Positions 17,739 through 26,358 of a stretch of 64,000 bases of DNA are shown here, one piece after another (the first letter of the stretch is position 1; each line of letters starts with the position of its first letter). Source of the DNA: Bordetella petrii (GTDB lineage: Bacteria; Pseudomonadota; Gammaproteobacteria; Burkholderiales; Burkholderiaceae_B); assembly GCA_017745595.1 (NCBI GenBank), contig WMBV01000010.1:62001-126000 (forward strand), in the 5' to 3' direction. The translations under genes were made by a program, and so were the position numbers. The notes under the pieces were generated by a model. That model had not been told where the DNA came from and ran no database searches. It saw only the letters and a list, made by a program, of their open reading frames with translations.

Positions 17739-18515
17739 TCAGTGGGGCCGCTTGCGCCGCAGCCCGTCCAGGTAGGCAAGAATGGTTTCCCGTACGCCGG
17801 GCCGATTGAAGTTCTTGTGCATCAAAGGTTCCAGCGTCGCCATCCGCTGCAGCATGGCGGCGGGCGATTCCGTCGCCAGGCGCCCCTGGCGGGCGATGTC
17901 CAGGGCCTCGCGCCGCTTCGCGTAGTAGGCCAGCCGCCGCTCCGCCAGCGGCGCGAAGCCGTCGGCGGGCAGCACGTCGGTGGCCAGGCCCAGATCGCGC
18001 GCGGCCGCCGCGCCGAGCGTGTCGCCGCTCAGGCACAGCCGCCGGGCCTGGGCGGCGCTGATCTTGGTTTCCAGGGCGATCTGCACCATTACCGGATACA
18101 TGTTGAAGGCGATCTCGGGGCACGACAGGGCCAGGTCCTGGGCGGCGATGACGATGTCCGTCATGGCCAGCAAGATCACGCCCGCCCCGGCCGCCTTGCC
18201 CTGCGCGATCGCGAGGATGGGCAGGGGGCAGCGCGCCATGGCTGTCATCAATTCGCGCAGGCTGTTGCCCTGTTTTTCCAGGCATTCGGAGCCCATTGCG
18301 AATTCATCGATGTCGCCGCCGGCGCAGAATAGCGCGGGCGACGCGCTGCGCAGCAGGATCATCCCGGCGCCGTCTTCCGGGGCGTGAACGATGGCGTGGA
18401 TCATGGTGTCGAGCATGGCCGTGCACAGGGCATTGGCCTTGCCAGTGCGATTCAGCACGATCGACCGGATGCCGTCGGCGTCCTGGACCAGTATGGGATC
18501 GGCGGTATGGGTCAT
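17739..18515 (-). CDS. Enoyl-CoA hydratase/isomerase family protein, atypical active site
   Basis: A crotonase-fold protein of 258 residues. The oxyanion loop LFCAGGDIDEF is present. The first hydratase glutamate position (GGGxE) reads GAGVIL, so it is missing, while the second (SCPEIAFNMYP) is kept. It may therefore be an isomerase, hydrolase or another crotonase reaction rather than a hydratase. ATG 18515 overlaps the stop of the upstream NDP-forming acyl-CoA synthetase (ATGA), so the pair is translationally coupled. Its 3' end lies 48 bases before the palindromic operator of the E1alpha operon. Confidence 0.85.
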   Translation of the reverse strand: MTHTADPILVQDADGIRSIVLNRTGKANALCTAMLDTMIHAIVHAPEDGAGMILLRSASPALFCAGGDIDEFAMGSECLEKQGNSLRELMTAMARCPLPILAIAQGKAAGAGVILLAMTDIVIAAQDLALSCPEIAFNMYPVMVQIALETKISAAQARRLCLSGDTLGAAAARDLGLATDVLPADGFAPLAERRLAYYAKRREALDIARQGRLATESPAAMLQRMATLEPLMHKNFNRPGVRETILAYLDGLRRKRPH

Positions 18516-20614
18516 TGGAATCGGCTCACGACGGCATCCAGCACCCAGGCGTCGCCGCCGCGGATCGCCAGGGGATTGATCTCGATCTCGGCCAGGTCCG
18601 GCCGCTGCAGAAAAACTTGGCACAGCTGGGCGACATGCCGCGATATCGCCGCCAGGTCCGCCGCGTCCCGGCCCCGGAAGCCCTGGAACAGGCGGGCCGA
18701 GCGCAGCGACTCGATCATGGCCTGGATGTGCGTGGCGTCCAGCGGCAGCAGCCGGCTGGATACATCGGCATCGAGCTCGACTTCGACGCCGCCCCGGCCC
18801 AGGGTCAGAGCGGCGCCGAATTTCGCGTCGCGGCGCAGACCCAGCAGCAGTTCGTGGTCGTACGGCTGCATTGATTCGAGCAGGATGCCTTGCGCGTCCA
18901 GCCGTTGCTCGCGCGCGATCTGCCACAGCTGCCGCACGGCCGCGTCCAGTTGCGCGTCGCTCTGGATGTTCAGGATGACGCCGCCGATATCGCTCTTGTG
19001 CAGCAGGCCGGTGGCCTGCAGCTTGGCGACCACGGGGTAGGCCAGCGGCGCGGGCAGCGCGTCGAGCGCCGGGTCAGCGACCAGCACGCCGGCGGGAATG
19101 GCGGCGATGCCGAGCTCGCGCAGCAGCGTCTTGCTGTCCCATTCGGTCAGCGCGGCAGGTGTGCCGGCCGCGGCGGCCGCCGGCGCGTCGGCCGGCAAGG
19201 GCGGCAGGCGCAGCGCTGCCTGGCGCAGGGCATCCAGGCGCACGGCGGCCCCCAGGGCCGCGACGGCCTGGGGGATGTCGCGGAACACCGGGATGCGTGC
19301 TTGTTCCAGGATGGCGACCGAGTCTTCGCGGGCGCCGATCCAGATCACGACGATGGGGCGGTGCGTGCGCTGGCGGGCCTGCGCGATGGCGTCCGTGAAG
19401 GCCGTGGCGATGCTGTGCATCAGGCCCACGAACAGCACGATGGCATCGGTGCCGGGCGCCGACGCGACCGCCTCCAGCGCCTTCGAGATGCTGGCCGTGT
19501 CCTGGACGACGTTGCCGGTCAGGTCCAGCGGGTTGGCGGCCTTGACGAAGGGCGGCAACACCTGTGCCAGCGCGTCGGCGGCCTGCGTGGGCAGGGCGGG
19601 AAGCCGCAGGCCCCAGCGCTCGGCCTCGTCGGCGATCAGCACGCCGGCGCCGCCCGATACGGACATCACGGCAAGCCGGTTGCCTTGCGGAACGCTGTCG
19701 AACAGGTACAGCCGGGCGGCGTCGATCATCTGGCTGAGCGAATCCACCCGCAGGGCGCCATGCTGGCCCAGGCAGGCGTCATAAAGCGCATCGTCGCCGG
19801 CCAGCGCCCCGGTGTGCGAAGCCGCCGCCGCCGCGCCCGCCTGCGAGCGGCCGGCCTTGATGGCGATGACGGGCTTGCCCGCCTCCGCGGCGCTTCGCAG
19901 TGCCTGCCGGAATGCCGCCGTGTCGCGCACGTCTTCGACATACAGGCCGATGACGCGGGTATCCGGGTCGCCGGCCAGGTAGGCGATGGCCGCGGCCGCG
20001 TCCATGTCGCATTCGTTGCCAGTGGTGATCCATTTGCTGAACCCCAGCCCCGAGCGCAGGCAGATATCCATCCAGTAGGCGCCCAGCGCCCCGCTCTGGC
20101 TGACCAGGGCGAAGCCGCCCTGCCTGATCGGCGTTGCTTCGAGCGCGGTGGTGAAAGAGGCGATCAGCCCCGTGGCGCTGTTGGCCACCCCCAGGCAGTT
20201 CGGCCCCAGGATCGTGATGCCGTGGGCGCGCGCCAGGTCGCCCAGGCGGCGCTGCAGCGCCGCGCCCGCGTCGCCGGTTTCGGAAAAGCCCGAGGAAAAC
20301 ACCACGAAGGCCCGCACCCCGGCGGCGATGCCTTCCTGGACGACGCCTTCGACCAGGGCGGCCGGCGTGCCGACGATGGCCAGGTCGACCGGTTCGCCGA
20401 TCGCGGACAGGGAAGGGTAGCTCTTGAGCCCCTGGACTTCCGCCCGGGCCGGGTTGACCGGGAACACCTTGCCGGCGAACCCGCGCGACAACATATATGA
20501 AAGGGGTCGGCCCGCGATTTTGCCGGGATCGGCCGACGCGCCGACGATGGCGACGTTGCGCGCCTCGAGGACGGCGGCGGCCCGTGCCGCCGGGGTTTTT
20601 GCCAGGTGGCTCAT
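18512..20614 (-). CDS. NDP-forming acyl-CoA synthetase (acetate-CoA ligase type)
   Basis: A 700-residue single-chain fusion of the alpha and beta parts of ADP-forming acetyl-CoA synthetase: an N-terminal CoA-binding domain (VAIVGASADPGKIAG near residue 25), succinyl-CoA-ligase-like domains with the phosphohistidine region ASHTGALAG, and a C-terminal ATP-grasp domain (PVVAKLQATGLLHKSDIGG). It makes or uses an acyl-CoA with ATP/ADP. It heads a two-gene operon with the crotonase and is divergent from the acyl-CoA dehydrogenase operon at 20850; the shared spacer holds two similar operators. Confidence 0.9.
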   Translation of the reverse strand: MSHLAKTPAARAAAVLEARNVAIVGASADPGKIAGRPLSYMLSRGFAGKVFPVNPARAEVQGLKSYPSLSAIGEPVDLAIVGTPAALVEGVVQEGIAAGVRAFVVFSSGFSETGDAGAALQRRLGDLARAHGITILGPNCLGVANSATGLIASFTTALEATPIRQGGFALVSQSGALGAYWMDICLRSGLGFSKWITTGNECDMDAAAAIAYLAGDPDTRVIGLYVEDVRDTAAFRQALRSAAEAGKPVIAIKAGRSQAGAAAAASHTGALAGDDALYDACLGQHGALRVDSLSQMIDAARLYLFDSVPQGNRLAVMSVSGGAGVLIADEAERWGLRLPALPTQAADALAQVLPPFVKAANPLDLTGNVVQDTASISKALEAVASAPGTDAIVLFVGLMHSIATAFTDAIAQARQRTHRPIVVIWIGAREDSVAILEQARIPVFRDIPQAVAALGAAVRLDALRQAALRLPPLPADAPAAAAAGTPAALTEWDSKTLLRELGIAAIPAGVLVADPALDALPAPLAYPVVAKLQATGLLHKSDIGGVILNIQSDAQLDAAVRQLWQIAREQRLDAQGILLESMQPYDHELLLGLRRDAKFGAALTLGRGGVEVELDADVSSRLLPLDATHIQAMIESLRSARLFQGFRGRDAADLAAISRHVAQLCQVFLQRPDLAEIEINPLAIRGGDAWVLDAVVSRFQ

Positions 20615-20625
20615 GTCTGTCTCTG

Positions 20626-20645
20626 TATATTCTTTATAGAAAATA
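20626..20645. promoter_or_regulatory. Operator copy 1: TATATTCT-TTAT-AGAAAATA
   Basis: An imperfect inverted repeat with 8-bp arms (one mismatch) and a 4-base spacer, centred on TTCT-N4-AGAA. It lies 12 bases upstream of the NDP-forming synthetase start, downstream of the proposed minus-strand promoter. A near-identical site occurs at 20745-20764 on the other side of the divergent spacer. Confidence 0.65.
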
Positions 20646-20665
20646 TAAATCTGTATTGAGAATTA

Positions 20666-20694
20666 AGTCTAAGTCTGCCCCATGGGCTTGTCAA
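20666..20694 (-). promoter_or_regulatory. Probable promoter for the 20614-17739 gene pair
   Basis: Minus-strand TTGACA (20694-20689), 17-base spacer, TAGACT (20671-20666). The -35 is consensus and the -10 matches four of six. Transcription from about 20659 would cross operator copy 1 before the start codon at 20614, a layout suited to repression. Confidence 0.5.
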
Positions 20695-20716
20695 GAAAAA
20701 GCGCGGTATCCGGCGA

Positions 20717-20745
20717 TTGACGGAGTAGAGGGGAATCGGTATGAT
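20717..20745 (+). promoter_or_regulatory. Probable promoter for the 20850-28508 operon
   Basis: TTGACG (20717-20722), 17-base spacer, TATGAT (20740-20745), both close to the sigma-70 consensus. The start would be near 20752, inside operator copy 2, leaving a leader of about 100 bases before the GTG at 20850. Confidence 0.55.
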
Positions 20746-20764
20746 ATTTTCTAAAGAGAATTTA
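20745..20764. promoter_or_regulatory. Operator copy 2: TATTTTCT-AAAG-AGAATTTA
   Basis: Same architecture as copy 1: TTCT-N4-AGAA core with AT-rich 8-bp arms (two mismatches). It overlaps the -10 edge and the predicted transcription start of the + strand promoter. Two such sites around one divergent spacer suggest one repressor controls both operons; no regulator gene is adjacent. Confidence 0.65.
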
Positions 20765-20849
20765 ATTCGCAATAAAAAACGCTTTCGCGTCGCCGTTAAG
20801 GCGCATCGGCCGATGGGCAGGCCGGAAGCGACACTAAAGGAGCAGGCGG

Positions 20850-21998
20850 GTGAGTTTGAGCTTTGCGTTTTCCAGCGAGCACGAGGCCGTCCGGGACACC
20901 GTGCGGCGCCTTTGCCAGGAAGAACTCGCGCCGCTCGTTTTCCAGGCGGAAGAGCAAGAAGTCTTTCCCAGGCAGGTTTTCCGGCGCTGGGGCGAACTGG
21001 GCCTGCTGGGCGTGCGCTACCCCGAGGCCGACGGCGGCAGCGGCCTGGACAAGGTCAGCGACTGCATCGTGCGTGAGGAACTGAGCTACCTGTCGCAGGC
21101 GTTCGCCTCGACCTGGTCCGCCCACACCCACCTGGGCATCTGGCCCATCTGGCGGATAGGCACCCCCGAGCAGAAAGCGCGCTTCCTGGCGCCGGCGCTG
21201 GCGGGCGACAAGGTGGCCGGCTTCGGCCTGAGCGAACCCGATGGCGGGTCGAATGTCCGCGCCATGAAAACCCGCGCCCAGCGCGTCGAGGGCGGCTGGC
21301 GCCTGCACGGCAGCAAGCTGTACATCACCAACGCGCCGTTCGCCGACTTCCTGCTGGTGGCGGCCCGCACCGAACAGGAACTCAGGCCCGAGTCGATCAG
21401 CCTGTTCATCGTCGAGCTGCCCAATGCGGGTTTCGAGATATCGAAGCTGAAGAAAGAAGGCATCCGCGCGTCCGAGACCGCGCTGATCCATATCGACGAT
21501 GCTTTCGTTCCCGACGACTGCCTGCTGGGCGAAACCCAGGGCACGTATCCCGTGATTCTGGAATCGCTCAGCGAGAACCGGGTGGGCGTGGCCGCGAATG
21601 CGCTGGGCATGGCCCGGGCGGCGTTCGATGCCGCGCTCGGTTTCGCCAACGACCGCGTCGTCGCCGGGCGGCGGGTGGGCGAATACCAGGCCATCGCGCA
21701 CAAGCTGGCCGACATGTCGGCGCAGATCGAGGCGGCCCGCTGGCTGGTCTATTACGGCGCGTGGCGGGTCGACCAGGGCACACTGGATGCGGCCACCGCG
21801 GCGCGCGTCAAGCTGGTGGCCAGCGAAACCGCCGTGTCCGTCAGCGAGCAGGCCATCCGCATTCTGGGCGGAGCCGGCATCATGCGCGAATACCCCGTGG
21901 GACGCATCCATCGCGATGCGCTGGTGTACGTCATCGGCGAAGGCACCAGCGAGATCCAGAAGAACATCATTGCACGTAGCCTGGGATTCAAACCATGA
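20850..21998 (+). CDS. Acyl-CoA dehydrogenase
   Basis: FAD-dependent acyl-CoA alpha,beta-desaturase of 382 residues. It has GFGLSEPDGGSNVRAMKT in the middle domain, LYITNAPFADFLLVAA and a C-terminal ILGGAGIMREYPVGRIHRD. The GTG start at 20850 is supported by AAGGAG eight bases upstream. It is the first gene of a tightly packed + strand operon; the next start overlaps its stop (ATGA). A second, distinct acyl-CoA dehydrogenase is encoded later in the same operon, which suggests two desaturation steps or two chain positions. Confidence 0.92.
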   Translation: MSLSFAFSSEHEAVRDTVRRLCQEELAPLVFQAEEQEVFPRQVFRRWGELGLLGVRYPEADGGSGLDKVSDCIVREELSYLSQAFASTWSAHTHLGIWPIWRIGTPEQKARFLAPALAGDKVAGFGLSEPDGGSNVRAMKTRAQRVEGGWRLHGSKLYITNAPFADFLLVAARTEQELRPESISLFIVELPNAGFEISKLKKEGIRASETALIHIDDAFVPDDCLLGETQGTYPVILESLSENRVGVAANALGMARAAFDAALGFANDRVVAGRRVGEYQAIAHKLADMSAQIEAARWLVYYGAWRVDQGTLDAATAARVKLVASETAVSVSEQAIRILGGAGIMREYPVGRIHRDALVYVIGEGTSEIQKNIIARSLGFKP

Positions 21999-22801
21999 CC
22001 GACTTTGTCCTGCGCGAGCGCCGCGGCGCGACGCTTGTCATTACCCTGAACCGCCCGCAGCGGCGCAATGCCTTCGACCTGGAAGTGCGCCAGGGCCTGG
22101 CCGAGGCGATCTTCGAGGCGCGCGACGACGACGCCGTCAAGGCGGTGGTCATCACCGGCGCCCAAGGGGTGTTCTGCGCGGGCGGCGACCTGAAATCGCT
22201 GTCCGAGGGCAAGCGCCCCATCTATAAAGATCGCGACCGGATCCGCCGCCTGCATACTTGGTTCCACGAACTGGTGAACCTGGAAAAACCCGTCATCGCC
22301 GCGGTTGACGGCCCGGCCTTCGGCGCTGGCTTCAACCTGGCGCTGGCCTGCGATTTCATCCTGGGCACGCCGTCGGCGCGGTTCTGCGCCGTGTTCGGGC
22401 GCATCGGCCTGGTGCCCGACCTGGGCGGCTTCTTCCTGCTGCCGCGCATCGTCGGGCTGCAGCGTGCCAAGGAACTGGTGTTCACCGCGCGCGAGGTCGG
22501 CGCCAGGGAAGCGCAATCGCTGGGCATCCTGTACGACATCGTGGCGTCCGAGGCCTTGATGGACCAGGCGCTGGCGCTGGCCGCGCGCTTTCACGGCGCG
22601 TCGACCGAAGCGCTGGGCATGTCGAAGAACATTCTGAACCGTTCGTTCAACCTGGACCAGAATACGCTGGCCGAACTCGAGTCCCACGCGCAGGCGCTGG
22701 CCATCCATACCGAATACCACGACGCGGCGGTCGCGCGCTTCCTGGGCAAGCAGCCGCTGGAATTTTCCTGGCCGGTAGACGACAAGGGCGGCAAGGCATG
22801 A
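21995..22801 (+). CDS. Enoyl-CoA hydratase/isomerase family protein (PaaG-like active site)
   Basis: A 268-residue crotonase-fold protein. The oxyanion loop VFCAGGDLKSL is present. Both hydratase glutamates are absent (GAGFNLALA and VFGRIGLVPDLGG), and the GLVPD...LPRIVG pattern is that of PaaG-like isomerases, which use an aspartate. So isomerase or another acyl-CoA rearrangement is more likely than hydration; hydration could be done by the MaoC-like proteins downstream. The ATG overlaps the upstream stop and its own stop overlaps the thiolase start. Confidence 0.85.
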   Translation: MTDFVLRERRGATLVITLNRPQRRNAFDLEVRQGLAEAIFEARDDDAVKAVVITGAQGVFCAGGDLKSLSEGKRPIYKDRDRIRRLHTWFHELVNLEKPVIAAVDGPAFGAGFNLALACDFILGTPSARFCAVFGRIGLVPDLGGFFLLPRIVGLQRAKELVFTAREVGAREAQSLGILYDIVASEALMDQALALAARFHGASTEALGMSKNILNRSFNLDQNTLAELESHAQALAIHTEYHDAAVARFLGKQPLEFSWPVDDKGGKA

Positions 22802-23949
22802 CGATGAACGCGTATATCACCGGCGCCAGCGACACACAGATCGGCGAGTTGCCGCAATCGAGCTGCATGGGCCTGCACGCCGAGGCCGCGTTCGGCGCCA
22901 TCCGCGATGCCGGCCTGGAACCGGGGGACATCGACGGGGTGCTATGTGCCTATTCGTTCACCGAGCCGCACCTGATGCTGGGATCGGTGTTCTGCGAATA
23001 CACCGGCATTCATCCCAATTTCTGCGCCGCCATCCAGGCGGGCGGCGCCAGCGCGTGCATCATGATCATGCAGGCGGCCGCGCTGGTGGCCAGCGGCCAG
23101 TGCAACCACGTGCTGGTAGTGACTGGCGATAACCGCCTGACGGGGCTGTCGCGCGACGGCGCGGTGGCCGCGCTGTCCGAAGTGGGCCATCCGCAATTCG
23201 AGCGGCCGTTCGGCATCAGCGTGCCGGCCTCGTATGCCCTGGTGGCGCAGCGCTACATGCACGATTTTGGCGTGACGCCCGAGCACCTGGCAGCCATCGC
23301 GGTGGAACACCGCCGCCACGCCGGCCGGCACCCGAAGGCGCACAAGCGCGAGCCTATCTCGATAGACGACGTGCTGCGTTCCAAAGAAATCTGCGCGCCG
23401 TTGCGGCTGCTGGACTGCTGCCTGATTTCCGATGGCGGCGCCGCCCTGGTGATTAGCCGGCGGGCTTCCCAGGCGGGTGGCCAGCGGGCGGTAGAGATCC
23501 TGGGCGCGGGCCAGGGGCATACGCACGAGCATATCGTGGCGGCCCCCAGCCTGACGGATTTCGGCTGCAAGGCCTCGTCGGCGCGTGCGTTTGCGACGGC
23601 CGGCCTCAAGCCGGCCGACATCGATGTCGCGCTGATCTACGACTCGTTCACTATCACGCTGCTGGTCGAACTGGAGTCCATCGGCTTCTTCGAGCGTGGC
23701 GAGGCCGGGCCTGCCGCCCTGCGGGGCGAACTGGGGTTGGGAGGCGCTTTGCCCTGCAACACCCATGGCGGCCTGCTGTCGTACGGCCATTCCGGTGCCG
23801 CCGGCGGCATGTTCCATGCCGTCGAGGCCGTGCATCAACTGCGCGGCCAGGCCAGCAACCGGCAGGTCGACGGCGCGCGCCTGGCCTTCGTCCATGGCGA
23901 CGGAGGCATTCTGTCCGCCCATTGCTCGCTCGTCCTGGGAATCGCCTGA
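22798..23949 (+). CDS. Thiolase-like (SCP-x/Ltp2-type) protein lacking the nucleophilic Cys
   Basis: A 383-residue thiolase-fold protein of the lipid-transfer-protein/SCP-x branch. Aligned by eye, the catalytic CxSG position reads GASA (in QAGGASACIMIM), so the acyl-accepting cysteine is missing. The GH loop (YGHSGAAGG) is kept. In actinobacteria, Ltp2-type members without this cysteine are retro-aldolases that need a DUF35 partner. The next gene here, one base away, is a DUF35 protein. I therefore favour an aldolase-like C-C cleavage over classical thiolysis; this is inference from motif and context. Confidence 0.82.
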   Translation: MTMNAYITGASDTQIGELPQSSCMGLHAEAAFGAIRDAGLEPGDIDGVLCAYSFTEPHLMLGSVFCEYTGIHPNFCAAIQAGGASACIMIMQAAALVASGQCNHVLVVTGDNRLTGLSRDGAVAALSEVGHPQFERPFGISVPASYALVAQRYMHDFGVTPEHLAAIAVEHRRHAGRHPKAHKREPISIDDVLRSKEICAPLRLLDCCLISDGGAALVISRRASQAGGQRAVEILGAGQGHTHEHIVAAPSLTDFGCKASSARAFATAGLKPADIDVALIYDSFTITLLVELESIGFFERGEAGPAALRGELGLGGALPCNTHGGLLSYGHSGAAGGMFHAVEAVHQLRGQASNRQVDGARLAFVHGDGGILSAHCSLVLGIA

Positions 23950-23950
23950 C

Positions 23951-24352
23951 ATGCACAAGCCGAAGATCCACCCCACCGCCGACAATCTGCCATTCTGGGA
24001 AGGTTGCCGCGCCCACAAGCTGCGCTACCAGGTCTGCGTCGACTGCGGCACCGTGCAGCTGATTCCCCGCGGCGTATGCACGCACTGCCATGGCCGCCAG
24101 CTGGCGTGGCGGGAATCGGCGGGCCAGGGGGCGGTGCTGAGTCATACCACCGTGTATCGCGCGCCCACGCCGGCGTTCAAGGCCGACACGCCCTATGTCA
24201 TCGCGCTGGTCGACATGGACGAGGGCTTCAGGCTGATGGTCAATGTGCAAGGCGGCAAGGACGCGCCGGTGGCCATCGGCACGCGCGTACGGATCGCCTT
24301 CGAGGCGCGCGGCGACGTCACCGTGCCGGTCGCCCAGCTGGAGCAGCCATGA
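23951..24352 (+). CDS. DUF35 zinc-ribbon/OB-fold acyl-CoA-binding protein
   Basis: A 133-residue small protein. The N-terminal rubredoxin-like zinc ribbon is CVDC...CTHC (C29, C32, C43, C46), followed by an OB fold with the typical TPYVIALVDMDEGFRLMVN. DUF35 proteins dock onto thiolase-like enzymes and bind CoA. ATG 23951 lies one base after the thiolase-like stop; longer in-frame extension into that gene is not coding. Its stop overlaps the next ATG. It is the presumed obligate partner of the thiolase-like protein. Confidence 0.88.
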   Translation: MHKPKIHPTADNLPFWEGCRAHKLRYQVCVDCGTVQLIPRGVCTHCHGRQLAWRESAGQGAVLSHTTVYRAPTPAFKADTPYVIALVDMDEGFRLMVNVQGGKDAPVAIGTRVRIAFEARGDVTVPVAQLEQP

Positions 24353-24744
24353 GTCCGGTATTCACCTACGAAAGCTTCACGCCCGGCGCAGTCCTGGGCG
24401 ATTGGGAAGAGTCCATGGATGCCGGGCTGGTTGCCGCCTGGGAACGCCTGTTCGGTACGCAAGCGAGCGACCAGCCCGCCCAGCGGGCCGGCCTGACCGT
24501 CGCCCTGATGATGCGCGCCTATCTGCATGTCGTGACGCCGCGCCCGCCCGGCAATATCCATGCGCGGCAGCTGCTGTCCATCCAGGGCCTGCCCCGGCCG
24601 GGCGAAATGGTGCGTTCGCGCGTGCGCTGCATCGACAAGGAAATACGCCGCGACCGCCGTTACCTGCAACTGGAGGTCAGCGGCACGGGCGAGCGTGGCC
24701 GCGCGCTGTACACCGGACGGATGCGCCTGATCTGGGCCGCATGA
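24349..24744 (+). CDS. Small hotdog-like protein, probable non-catalytic MaoC partner
   Basis: 131 residues. It has the look of a single hotdog domain (FTYESFTPGAVLGDW at the start, beta-rich C-terminal half) but lacks the MaoC/R-hydratase DxxNPxH motif. The next gene encodes a MaoC domain with that motif intact. Pairs of one catalytic and one non-catalytic hotdog occur in actinobacterial ChsH1-ChsH2 hydratases, where the broad pocket fits bulky acyl chains. Both junctions are ATGA overlaps (24349 and 24741). Fold assignment is tentative. Confidence 0.65.
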   Translation: MSPVFTYESFTPGAVLGDWEESMDAGLVAAWERLFGTQASDQPAQRAGLTVALMMRAYLHVVTPRPPGNIHARQLLSIQGLPRPGEMVRSRVRCIDKEIRRDRRYLQLEVSGTGERGRALYTGRMRLIWAA

Positions 24745-25154
24745 GAGGCATGATGACACCGCACCTTGAAGAAGTCTCGATGACGGTCACCCAGGCGGAT
24801 ATCGATATCTATGCCGAACTGACCGACGATTTCAACCCGCTGCACGTGGACCGCGAGTTCGCCGCCAAGACCCCCATGGGAGACACCATCGCGCACGGCA
24901 CGCTGTCGGTCAACCTGATCTGGCAATCGCTGGCGCGCACGTTCGGCGCCGACGCGCTGGAACACATCGACCTGGACATCCGCTTCCTGAAGCCGCTGTT
25001 CCCCAACGGCACGATCATCGCGGGCGGCCGCCGCGTGCCGGACAGCCCCGACACCTTCGACGTGTGGGTCAACGGGGCCGACGGCTTGCCCCTGATTGCG
25101 GGCCAGGCGCGGCTGGCTGGCCCGTCCGGCGCCAGGCACGCGCCGCTTTCCTGA
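24741..25154 (+). CDS. MaoC-like enoyl-CoA hydratase
   Basis: A 137-residue single hotdog domain with the complete hydratase motif: D30-F-N-P-L-H35 followed by PMGDTIAHGTL. These Asp and His residues activate water for addition to 2-enoyl-CoA, giving the R-hydroxy product in known enzymes. I use ATG 24741 because it overlaps the previous stop (ATGA), as in the rest of the operon; ATG 24750 and 24753 are alternatives. Probably a heteromer with the preceding small protein. Confidence 0.88.
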   Translation: MRGMMTPHLEEVSMTVTQADIDIYAELTDDFNPLHVDREFAAKTPMGDTIAHGTLSVNLIWQSLARTFGADALEHIDLDIRFLKPLFPNGTIIAGGRRVPDSPDTFDVWVNGADGLPLIAGQARLAGPSGARHAPLS

Positions 25155-25163
25155 GAAGACGCC

Positions 25164-26324
25164 ATGCAGTTCACCCATGAACACCAAGAGCTGCAGCGCA
25201 CCACGCGCCGCATCATTGCCGAGCACCTGGACCCTTATCTGGACCAGTGGGAAGCCGAGCAGATCTTCCCGGCCCGCCAGGTCATGAAGGCCTTCGGCTC
25301 GGCCGGCCTGCTGGGTATCGGCAAGCCGGCCGAGCATGGCGGGATGGCGCTGGACTTCAGCTACGAGATTGTCTTTGCCGAGACGCTGGGCGAGGTCCGG
25401 TCCAGCGGGCTGACCTCGGCCATCGGCGTGCAGAGCAACATGTGCACGCCAGCGCTGGCGCGCCACGGCAGCGATGCGCTCAAGCGGGAATTTCTGGCCC
25501 CGACCATCGCCGGCGACCTGGTGGGCTGCATCGGCGTCAGCGAGGCTTCGGCCGGGTCGGACGTGTCCCGGATCAAGACCTGGGCGCGGCGCGACGGCGA
25601 CGACTACGTCATCAGCGGCTCGAAGATGTGGATCACCAACGGCGTGCAGGGCGACTGGATCTGCCTGCTGTGCAATACGGCGCAAGAGGGCGGCCCGCAC
25701 AAGAACAAATCGCTGATCGTCGTGCCGCTGAAATCGCCGGGCGTCAGCGTGTCGCGCAAGCTCGACAAGATGGTGCTGCGCGCTTCGGATACCGCCGAGC
25801 TGTTCTTCGACGAGGTCCGCGTGCCGGTCTCCAACCGCATCGGCGATGAGAACATGGGTTTCATCTACCAGATGGAGCAGTTCCAGGAAGAGCGCCTGTT
25901 CGTGGCGGCCCGCGGCATGCGGTCGATGGAAATGGCCATCGAGCAGACCATCGACTACGCGGGCCAGCGGCAGGTCTTCGGGGGCACGGTGCTGTCCAAC
26001 CAGGTCGTGTACCACAAGCTGGCCGAGATGCAGACCGAGATCCAGGCCCTGCGTTCGCTGCTGTACCGGGCGACCGAACAATACATGGACGGGCACGACG
26101 TCACCCAGCTCGCTTCCATGGCGAAATACTATGCGGGCAAGCTTTCCATGAAGATCCCCAGCGAATGCCTGCAGTACTGGGGCGGCCAGGGCGTGATGAC
26201 CGAAAACTGGATCTCGCGCGCCTATCGCGACCTGCGCCAGACGGCCATCGGCGGCGGCGCCAATGAAGTCATGCTCGAGGTCATCGCCAAGACCATGGGC
26301 ATACATCCCGGCAAGCGCAGATAA
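25164..26324 (+). CDS. Acyl-CoA dehydrogenase
   Basis: A 386-residue FAD enzyme, the second dehydrogenase of the operon. Motifs: CIGVSEASAGSDVSRIKT and MWITNGVQGDWICLL in the middle domain and YWGGQGVMTENWISRAYRDLR at the C-terminus. It is quite different from the 20850-21998 paralogue. It starts nine bases after the MaoC gene and is followed by a Bug binding-protein gene. Probable substrate: a different chain-length or branched intermediate of the same pathway. Confidence 0.92.
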   Translation: MQFTHEHQELQRTTRRIIAEHLDPYLDQWEAEQIFPARQVMKAFGSAGLLGIGKPAEHGGMALDFSYEIVFAETLGEVRSSGLTSAIGVQSNMCTPALARHGSDALKREFLAPTIAGDLVGCIGVSEASAGSDVSRIKTWARRDGDDYVISGSKMWITNGVQGDWICLLCNTAQEGGPHKNKSLIVVPLKSPGVSVSRKLDKMVLRASDTAELFFDEVRVPVSNRIGDENMGFIYQMEQFQEERLFVAARGMRSMEMAIEQTIDYAGQRQVFGGTVLSNQVVYHKLAEMQTEIQALRSLLYRATEQYMDGHDVTQLASMAKYYAGKLSMKIPSECLQYWGGQGVMTENWISRAYRDLRQTAIGGGANEVMLEVIAKTMGIHPGKRR

Positions 26325-26358
26325 GGCCGTTACCGGCCCTGCCTGTCTATTCCAACAA

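Noticed and set aside
18890-20500. 536-codon + strand open frame opposite the NDP-forming synthetase
   Set aside because: High-GC antisense shadow; Gly/Arg/Gln-rich translation without domains, while the minus strand has a full enzyme.
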